Shown: one piece after another, positions 57,849-64,000 of the stretch
Layout of the letters: every line of letters starts with the position of its first letter
Position numbering within the stretch: position 1 is the first letter of the stretch
Source: Corynebacterium kutscheri
GTDB lineage: Bacteria > Actinomycetota > Actinomycetes > Mycobacteriales > Mycobacteriaceae
Direction: 5' to 3'
Assembly: GCF_000980835.1 (NCBI RefSeq)
Contig: NZ_CP011312.1
Span: 434,001-498,000 of the forward strand
Length of the DNA stretch: 64,000 bases
Notes under the pieces: model-generated
What the model was told of the DNA's origin: nothing
Database searches by the model: none
The model's input: the letters and a program-made list of their open reading frames with translations, nothing else
Position numbers and translations under genes: made by a program

Positions 57849-59117
57849 TTAATGTGACGCATTCTCAATAGCTGCCTTCATATCAGCGGAGGCAGTATTG
57901 ACATCCTTGGTTCCTTGCAATGCGGCATATGCATTGTCCTGGATAGCTTTAGAAATAGCTGGGTAGAACGGGCTTACCGGGCGAGGAGCAGCATTTTCCA
58001 AGGACTGCTTTAATGCAGGCAAATATGGGTATTTTTCAATGAGTTCGTTGTCATCGTAAATGGAGGCTAACACTGGTGGGAAGGAGTTATCCGCAAACCA
58101 GGTTTGGTTTTCTTCATTGATGATGAACTTCATAAAATCCAGTGCAGTGGCCTTATATGGTGAGTTGATATTAATGCCATTGTTGTAGCCACCGAGGGTT
58201 GAAACACCGACACCATCTTTGCCAACCAATGGGGCAACGGCAAACTTTCCAGCTACTGCAGAGGTTTCGGATTCTGCGTTGGTGTACATATATGGCCAGT
58301 TGATTGCATAAGCGGTCTCACCAGCAACAAATGCTAGATTGGTTTCTTCTTCGGTAGCGCTTAATGAACCAGAAGAAATAGTGCCATCGGAATAGCCGTC
58401 GACAAGTGCTTGGAGGCCTTCTTTGGCTTGATCACTATCGACGACTACCTTGCCATTATCGTCAAGAACATGTCCACCAAAACCTTCGATAAAGCCGGTG
58501 GTGTTTACCGTTAAACCTTCATACTGTTTGAGCTGGAGAGTCAGACAATCCACATTGGACGTCTTTGCGGCCTCACAGCTGGTAGCTAGTTCTGCCCAGT
58601 TTTGTGGTGCCTCCGGAATAATTTCCGTGTTCCGGAACAGTAACTGACCATTGGTGTTTTGCGGCAATGCATACAAGGTTCCGGCATAGGTGGCGGAATC
58701 AACAGTTGCTTGCAAGAGATTTGAGGTATCAACCGAAAGATCACCAGTTAATGGGGCAATCCATTGGTTTGCCGCAAAATCGGCTGTCCAGACCACATCG
58801 AGTGCCATAACATCGTAGTCGGCGTTGCCGGCTTGTAGAGACTGAACTAGGGTATCGCGTTGGTCATCAGCTTCACCGGCTAACTCTTTGAGTGTTACCT
58901 GTTCATCTGGGTGAAGCTCATTCCATTTTTCGATAATTGGAATGATTTTATCGGTATCGTTCTTACCCATTGCAAAGCTAATGGGGCCGCGGCCATCCGC
59001 TTGAGTTGTTGTTGAGGAAGAGCCGGAATCGGAGGAACAACCAGCAAGTGCAATAACACCGGTGAGTGCCGTAGCAGCAAGAATAATGCCGGTTTTCTTC
59101 GTAAAACGGGTAGCCAT
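57849..59117 (-). CDS. Trehalose-type ABC importer binding lipoprotein (TusE/LpqY-like)
   Basis: A 422-residue substrate-binding lipoprotein. The signal peptide ends in the lipobox VIALAGC near residue 22 and is followed by a Ser/Thr linker. The mature protein is a MalE/LpqY-type sugar-binding fold, with EKWNELHPDEQVTLKELAGE, YDVMALDVVWTADFAANQWI and ALPQNTNGQLLFRNTEIIP. The ATG at 59115-59117 has AAGGTG upstream; a longer reading adds a residue run before the signal peptide. Trehalose is the likely ligand from homology and locus order. Confidence 0.87.
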   Translation of the reverse strand: MATRFTKKTGIILAATALTGVIALAGCSSDSGSSSTTTQADGRGPISFAMGKNDTDKIIPIIEKWNELHPDEQVTLKELAGEADDQRDTLVQSLQAGNADYDVMALDVVWTADFAANQWIAPLTGDLSVDTSNLLQATVDSATYAGTLYALPQNTNGQLLFRNTEIIPEAPQNWAELATSCEAAKTSNVDCLTLQLKQYEGLTVNTTGFIEGFGGHVLDDNGKVVVDSDQAKEGLQALVDGYSDGTISSGSLSATEEETNLAFVAGETAYAINWPYMYTNAESETSAVAGKFAVAPLVGKDGVGVSTLGGYNNGININSPYKATALDFMKFIINEENQTWFADNSFPPVLASIYDDNELIEKYPYLPALKQSLENAAPRPVSPFYPAISKAIQDNAYAALQGTKDVNTASADMKAAIENASH

Positions 59118-59248
59118 AAGGGGAGCACCTTTCAGTAGGGTTCTTCCCATGAATTTAGTGAGCTTCTTCTGGCTTTAGGAAACTTGTGATACCCATTACC
59201 CCCAAAATAAGTTATTACTTGTGAGTAATATGGGTTATCGCATGATCG

Positions 59249-59926
59249 CTATGTTGGATTTTCGTCGATAAATGCGGTTACTTTTTCCATTTCAGCAATT
59301 GCTGTTAGGCGTTTATCGTCGATAAGCCCACGGACAATAACAGATGATCCTAATCCGGCAAGGGGGGCAAGTACCGCTTTTTCTAGTCCACGGTAATTGT
59401 GCCAGCCGGTGCACAGTACGCGATCTGGAGTACCAGCAGTAACTACTTTGGCTAATTCGGGAGTGGGATCGTAGTATTGGTCGCCATAAAAGCGCACGGT
59501 GGGGGCAAAATCGATCGCTGCAGGGGCTAATTGTTGACCGGTTTCTATTACTCCTCGCCCAAGTGGATCATCGGTTACAACAACAAGGTCACCATCAAAA
59601 GAGGTGTTAAGAGCACTGGTGGGCGTGCAGAATAATACGTCGCTTGGCTGTTGCACCGCATCAGGATTATTAGTGATGTTTACCTTAATATCGGTAGCTA
59701 ATGCACCAAGGACAATAACAATTGTTTGCCAACTAGGCGGTAGTGCAATGCTTATAGTCGATCCCTGGTCGAGGTCGAGTTCTTCACGTAAAAAATGAGC
59801 CACTTTGGCCGTCCAATTATCCAAAGTCTGGGCGGAAAAATCGACCCTGCTGCCCGTGCTTTCGTTATATACGGTAAGCCGGGGACGGGCAGGGTCATCA
59901 TGAAGCAGCGAACTCAATAGATTCAT
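59249..59926 (-). CDS. TIGR03089-family protein
   Basis: A 225-residue actinobacterial protein resembling the N-terminal portion of AMP-forming enzymes (LTVYNESTGSRVDFSAQTLD, then ELDLDQGSTISIALPPSWQT). It lacks the ATP-binding P-loop and the C-terminal domain, as is normal for this family, so an adenylation role is unlikely. In C. glutamicum the family member also adjoins the LCP gene. A GCTTATCGACG-type element copy encodes part of IDDKRL near 59317. Confidence 0.75.
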   Translation of the reverse strand: MNLLSSLLHDDPARPRLTVYNESTGSRVDFSAQTLDNWTAKVAHFLREELDLDQGSTISIALPPSWQTIVIVLGALATDIKVNITNNPDAVQQPSDVLFCTPTSALNTSFDGDLVVVTDDPLGRGVIETGQQLAPAAIDFAPTVRFYGDQYYDPTPELAKVVTAGTPDRVLCTGWHNYRGLEKAVLAPLAGLGSSVIVRGLIDDKRLTAIAEMEKVTAFIDENPT

Positions 59927-60004
59927 GATCGACCATCATAATGGTGACCACCTTAGTTATGCGAGGACAAGTTTTTTGCTTATCGACGATTAGCTAACTA
60001 TCCG

Positions 60005-61555
60005 CTAGTTAACACAGCGTGGGCTCGTGCCGCCAGCATTAATTTCTGGAGAAACAATGGCTTCGCCATTATCTGATCCAGGAGAGCCAACAACATTTGA
60101 TGTATCCGGTGCTGTTTCTTCGCTGCGTGGTCCGGTGTAATCACTGGCTGCCACCACAATGACGGTATTTGAATCAAGCGTGGAATTTTCCACAATAGGC
60201 AGTCCACCTAGTTCGGCGGCAATAGCAATGGCATCGGGATTACTTGCATCAGCAGCAAGAACTTGCGAGCTAGAATACACCCCTTCGGTGGCATTTGCTG
60301 TTTCTGTGATGGTATAGCCTTTTTCTATTAATGCGGCAGCTATCTGCGAAGCCAGGCCGCTACTGTAGGTGGCGTTAAGCACGTGAATCTCGGCAGAAGA
60401 TGAAACAGTGGTGGTCTCTGGTGCTGCTGACGTCGTGGTTTCCGGCTGGTTTTGATTCAACAACTGATCGAAGAAGTCATGTACTTGTTGCACATCGACG
60501 GTGACAATTGATTCACCGTAATCACCAACACCGTCAATTGAGGTTACCGGGATGGTATTAAAGGAAACCCTGCCCCCAGCAAGATTTTGTAACTGGGTAG
60601 CAAAGCTCATAATGTCCCATCCTTCGTCGATAACAACAGAGCGAGTTACCGCTTCGCCGAGTTGCGATAACGTAGCAGGATTGGTCAGGGTGCCAGAACT
60701 AAGCACTTTATTTACCAAGGAAGCCATATATGCTTGCTGACGTACAATACGATCCAAGTCGCCGCGGGGTAGTCCATGACGTTGGCGAACAAAAGCTAGT
60801 CCTTGTGCCCCATCTAGCGTTTGTGTTCCGGCTGGGAAGTCGGCACCAGAATATTCGTCATAGACGGTATCGTTGAGACAGACCTCAACACCATTAACTG
60901 CATTGGTTAATAACACAAAACCCAACAGGCCAACCTCAGCGTAATGATCTACCGTGACGCCGGTGAGATCACTAATAGCACGGATAAGTGCTTTGCGCCC
61001 GGCATCTTTTGAGCGCTCTTCTAGCGTTTGTTGGTTGCTTAAACCTTGTTCAACTAGTTCGGCACGTTCTTGATATTTGTATGCCGAATAGACACCATTG
61101 ATCTTTGTATTCCCGATCTCTGGATCATGGATATAAGTATCGCGCGGAATTGAAATAGCGGTGGCTGAGGAACCGTCGTTAGGAACGCGAATCACCATCA
61201 TAGTGTCGGTATTATCTGCTTCCTCATCACCGGCGTGCAGCATATCGGTTTCTTCTTGAGTGAGCGGATTTCCCTGGGCATCAGTACGTGAATCGGAGCC
61301 GACTAATAAAATATCGGTAGCACCATCAAGGGCGTTGTTTTTGACTCCGCCACCCCCACCGAGCTCTAGATTGCCGGAGGCAACAGTGTTTCCAATGCGT
61401 CCAACGGTGTAATAACCCATTCCAGAAACGACGAGAACTAGCGTGGAAAGAAAAGCTACCAGCACACGCAAGGTTTTTGGGGTGGCTTGAGCCGTATCCG
61501 GACCTGGTGGCGGAGGTGCTTGAATAGCACGGGTAGGGCGATACTTCTCAGTCAT
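60005..61555 (-). CDS. lcpA: LytR-CpsA-Psr family cell-wall ligase LcpA
   Basis: A 516-residue membrane-anchored protein. One membrane segment near residues 28-50 is followed by the LCP domain, with ILLVGSDSRTD, DTMMVIRVPNDGSSATAISI, PRDTYIHDPEIG, and RQRHGLPRGDLDRIVRQQAY. A Thr/Ser linker leads to a C-terminal LytR_C domain (EIHVLNATYSSGLASQIAAA). LcpA of C. glutamicum attaches arabinogalactan to peptidoglycan. The gene faces away from the wbbL-like gene, across a 396-base gap. Confidence 0.92.
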   Translation of the reverse strand: MTEKYRPTRAIQAPPPPGPDTAQATPKTLRVLVAFLSTLVLVVSGMGYYTVGRIGNTVASGNLELGGGGGVKNNALDGATDILLVGSDSRTDAQGNPLTQEETDMLHAGDEEADNTDTMMVIRVPNDGSSATAISIPRDTYIHDPEIGNTKINGVYSAYKYQERAELVEQGLSNQQTLEERSKDAGRKALIRAISDLTGVTVDHYAEVGLLGFVLLTNAVNGVEVCLNDTVYDEYSGADFPAGTQTLDGAQGLAFVRQRHGLPRGDLDRIVRQQAYMASLVNKVLSSGTLTNPATLSQLGEAVTRSVVIDEGWDIMSFATQLQNLAGGRVSFNTIPVTSIDGVGDYGESIVTVDVQQVHDFFDQLLNQNQPETTTSAAPETTTVSSSAEIHVLNATYSSGLASQIAAALIEKGYTITETANATEGVYSSSQVLAADASNPDAIAIAAELGGLPIVENSTLDSNTVIVVAASDYTGPRSEETAPDTSNVVGSPGSDNGEAIVSPEINAGGTSPRCVN

Positions 61556-61951
61556 AGATATAAGTTATGCTCCTGAATCGGGTACCTACGGATATGTGGA
61601 ATTAAAAGTCGACTGTAAAACCAAACATCCTCAGGCTGCTGGGTCTCTTACACATACCAGCAGATAAAACACTGGTTATATTGTCTGATCCAGCAATGAA
61701 AAATTCATAGCCACATATTTTGATGCCTAAACAATTGTCTAAAGCAAAAGGCGACTACCTAATTACAGAGGATTTTAGGCGAGAATCAGCTAAGTAGGAA
61801 AGGCGACAGGCATATTTTCCACCTAGGGCAATTTTGCATTTTTATTTGCGGGCAGCCAGAAACAGATAAGTGCACGGAAGAAAAGTATCTGAGATAACGC
61901 GCTACACACAGGCGTTGAGTAATCAGCTCAGTTAAAAGTACCAGTACACTT
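61556..61951. other. Intergenic region between lcpA and wbbL
   Basis: About 400 bases between divergent cell-wall genes, so both promoters should lie here. It contains one iterated element near 61824 (CACCTAGGGCAATTTTGC). TACACT about 2 bases before the wbbL GTG could be a -10 box for a leaderless transcript. No gene was recognised. Confidence 0.5.
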
Positions 61952-62857
61952 GTGCTCGTGAATAAGCCCATTGCAGTAATTACGGTGACCTACTCTCCTG
62001 GCGATCATTTGGCAGCTTTTATTTCATCGCTAGCTACGGCAACACAGCGTGGTGTAGAAATCTATCTAGCCGATAATGGTTCTACTGATGGTGTGCCGCA
62101 ACAGCATGCGCATAGCCAAGACAATGTGCATTTTTTGCCAACTGGCGGCAATATTGGTTACGGCAGCGCTATTAATTATGCAGTGGCTTCTTTAGCTCAG
62201 GCGCGTGAACAGGGGCGTATCGACGCTGATTTTTTTGTTCTTGCTAATCCTGATGTGACCTTTGAACCAGGTTCGATTGATGCCATGATTCAGTGCGCCA
62301 GGCGCTGGGAAGAAAAAGGGTATCGGGTTGGTGATGTCGGTCCTTATATCCGTCAAAGTGATGGTTCAGCTTATCCTTCTGCACGAGCAGTACCCACGGT
62401 GATCAATGGTATTGGGCATGCGTTATTTGGTGCGATATGGAAGAACAATCCATGGTCGAAGTCTTACCGTGATAATGCGGTTATGGATCAAGAACGCAGT
62501 GCCGGCTGGCTTTCTGGGTCATGCTTAGTGGTTAATTGGTCTGCTTTTGATGAAATTGGTGGTTTTGATCAGCGGTATTTCATGTATATGGAGGATGTGG
62601 ATTTAGGTGATCGTTTTGGTCGCGCTGGGATGGTTAATGTTTTTTGCCCTAGGGCGGTTATTACCCATGCGGTGGGACACGCTGCCGGAAAAAATCCAGA
62701 GAAAATGCTCCCGGCACATCATGATTCGGCCTATCGTTTTCAAGCTGATCGTCATCCATATTGGTGGCAGGCACCATTGCGGTGGGCATTGTGGTGTGGA
62801 TTAAAAGTGCGCGCCTATGTGGCAGTGGTAATTGCACAGAAACGCGGGAACCGCTAG
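61952..62857 (+). CDS. wbbL: Rhamnosyltransferase WbbL-like (GT2 family)
   Basis: A 301-residue glycosyltransferase of family GT2. Features are VITVTYSPGDHLAAFISSLA, the nucleotide-sugar site YLADNGSTDGVP, FVLANPDVTFEPGS (DxD-like metal site) and FMYMEDVDLGDRFGRAGMVN. WbbL adds rhamnose to decaprenyl-diphospho-GlcNAc, making the linker between peptidoglycan and arabinogalactan. GTG 61952 is used; GTG 61958 two codons later is an alternative. An exact element encodes CPRAVI near 62650. The next gene supplies nucleotide sugar. Confidence 0.9.
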   Translation: MLVNKPIAVITVTYSPGDHLAAFISSLATATQRGVEIYLADNGSTDGVPQQHAHSQDNVHFLPTGGNIGYGSAINYAVASLAQAREQGRIDADFFVLANPDVTFEPGSIDAMIQCARRWEEKGYRVGDVGPYIRQSDGSAYPSARAVPTVINGIGHALFGAIWKNNPWSKSYRDNAVMDQERSAGWLSGSCLVVNWSAFDEIGGFDQRYFMYMEDVDLGDRFGRAGMVNVFCPRAVITHAVGHAAGKNPEKMLPAHHDSAYRFQADRHPYWWQAPLRWALWCGLKVRAYVAVVIAQKRGNR

Positions 62858-63011
62858 AGCTGGTAAAAAGCGTCGAAAAGCAAGAAGAATGCGTTAAAAA
62901 AGCTGTGCCTATTGCTAGTGATCAGGCGTGGGCTGACTAGGCTTAGTGAGCAGTGTGACATAATTTCCGTGCTGAGCAACTGTGTTCAGCGAAAGAAAGG
63001 TTAGACCATAC

Positions 63012-64000
63012 ATGCTGGATGCATTTGCTGCTTTAGATGAGATCACCCCACGTGATGATGTTGATGCCGTTATTTTGGTTGGTGGAAAGGGAACTCGCCT
63101 GCGCCCGCTGACAGTATCAACTCCTAAGCCCATGCTACCTACGGCGGGCGTGCCTTTTTTGAGCCATTTGCTTGCCCGAATTAAAGCAGCCGGAATTACT
63201 CACGTGGTATTAGGTACCTCTTTTAAGGCTGAGGTATTTGAGAGCTACTTTGGTGATGGCAGTGATTTCGGTATGGAGATCGAGTACGTTGTAGAGACTG
63301 AGCCACTAGGTACCGGCGGCGGTATCCGTAATGTTTACGATAAACTGCGCGCAGAGACGGTCATGGTCTTTAACGGTGACGTTTTAGGTGGTACTGATCT
63401 ATCGGCAGTATTGGATTCGCATAAAGAAAAAGACGCCGATGTGACCTTGCATTTGGTGCGAGTACCTGATGCACGTGCCTTTGGTTGTGTGCCTACCGAT
63501 GAAAATGGTTGGGTTACAGCGTTTCTGGAGAAAACCGAAGATCCACCAACCGATCAAATCAATGCCGGTTGCTATGTGTTTCGTCGTCACTTGATTGGCG
63601 AAATTCCGGCCGGGCGTGTTGTTTCGGTAGAACGTGATACTTTCCCTCGTTTGCTAGAAGAAGACCGCAAGGTTTTCGGCTATGTAGATCAAAGCTATTG
63701 GCGTGATATGGGCACTCCAGCAGACTTTATTCGCGGTTCTTCGGATATGGTACGAGGCATTGCACCATCGCCCTTGTTGCGCGGCCGAACCGGAGAGTCA
63801 CTTGTTGATGATTCCGCCGGAGTGAAAGACGGTGTTTTGTTATTAGGCGGTACTGTTATTGGACGTGGCACCGAAGTTGGTGCTGGGTGTCGTTTGGATG
63901 ACACAGTGGTTTTTGATGGGGTCACCATTGAACCAGGTGCAGTGATCGAAGATTCGATTATTGCCTCTGGTGCTCAGATTGGAGCTAATGCGAGAATTCG
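63012..64000 (+). CDS. rmlA2: GDP-mannose/dTDP-glucose pyrophosphorylase-like enzyme, 3' end outside window
   Basis: At least 329 residues, truncated by the window end. The N-terminal nucleotidyltransferase domain has VILVGGKGTRLRPLTVSTPK near residue 20, VMVFNGDVLGG and WRDMGTPADFIRGS near residue 232. A left-handed beta-helix follows from about residue 275 (LLGGTVIGRGTEVGAGCRLD). This is the layout of mannose-1-phosphate guanylyltransferases, which in C. glutamicum lie next to wbbL and are labelled rmlA2 or manB. AAAGGTTAG lies upstream of the ATG. The exact sugar is not certain. Confidence 0.85.
   Translation, partial: MLDAFAALDEITPRDDVDAVILVGGKGTRLRPLTVSTPKPMLPTAGVPFLSHLLARIKAAGITHVVLGTSFKAEVFESYFGDGSDFGMEIEYVVETEPLGTGGGIRNVYDKLRAETVMVFNGDVLGGTDLSAVLDSHKEKDADVTLHLVRVPDARAFGCVPTDENGWVTAFLEKTEDPPTDQINAGCYVFRRHLIGEIPAGRVVSVERDTFPRLLEEDRKVFGYVDQSYWRDMGTPADFIRGSSDMVRGIAPSPLLRGRTGESLVDDSAGVKDGVLLLGGTVIGRGTEVGAGCRLDDTVVFDGVTIEPGAVIEDSIIASGAQIGANARI

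Overview
This window is chromosomal DNA of a Corynebacterium or very close relative. It carries the HtaA-type heme uptake cluster (htaA-hmuTUV, htaB), the actinobacterial acyl-CoA carboxylase set (accBC, dtsR1, dtsR2, accE), monomeric isocitrate dehydrogenase, and cell-wall genes for arabinogalactan linkage (an LCP ligase, a WbbL-like rhamnosyltransferase, a GDP-mannose pyrophosphorylase-like gene). Gene order resembles that of C. glutamicum and C. diphtheriae. Base composition looks low for the genus (below about 50% GC by eye), which would fit a species such as C. kutscheri, but the species is a guess. No tRNA, rRNA, CRISPR array, insertion sequence or prophage was seen.

Layout. 0-4.6 kb: end of a lipoprotein gene, a sucrase/ferredoxin-like protein, and a methionine ABC importer (metQ-metN-metI, minus strand). 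4.7-10.2 kb: a complete ribose operon rbsRACBD (minus). 10.6-14.0 kb: two PH-domain membrane proteins, trmL, folD and a small membrane protein. 14.1-15.6 kb: an HNH nuclease gene broken by an in-frame amber codon. 16.0-23.0 kb: heme uptake with two candidate DtxR boxes. 23.2-28.8 kb: a decayed coding remnant, icd, an MFS exporter, exonuclease III and a 53-residue membrane protein. 29.0-35.9 kb: trpS, a YihY protein, a degenerate deaminase-like protein, a duplicated-domain unknown, an NlpC/P60 pair and upp. 36-41 kb: an XRE regulator behind strong palindromes, a phosphohexomutase, an M20 amidohydrolase, lpdA and a 30-residue peptide gene. 41.5-51.5 kb: the acyl-CoA carboxylase genes with a rhodanese, an ATP-grasp-like protein and maf. 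51.7-55.4 kb: birA, purK, purE. 55.5-64 kb: a trehalose-type ABC importer without its ATPase, then cell-wall assembly genes, the last cut by the window end.

How the genes work together. HtaA and HtaB would pass heme to HmuT and the HmuUV transporter, probably under iron control. AccBC, DtsR1/2 and AccE form the biotin carboxylases feeding fatty and mycolic acid synthesis, with BirA attaching the biotin. LcpA, WbbL and the sugar nucleotide enzyme build the cell wall, and the trehalose importer probably recycles trehalose released during mycolate transfer.

The most unusual signal is not a gene. The window is peppered with short iterated oligonucleotides: (1) a palindrome-like element around AAATTGCCCTAGGG, with about 58 GCCCTAG cores counted by hand, in and between genes and often exactly at stop codons; (2) an 11-mer GCTTWTCGACG, 22 copies; (3) small inverted repeats of form CTCAAATT-loop-AATTTGAG, whose arms also flank many copies of (1). 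In several intergenic regions these occur together as mosaics. Element (1) becomes rare in the right third of the window.
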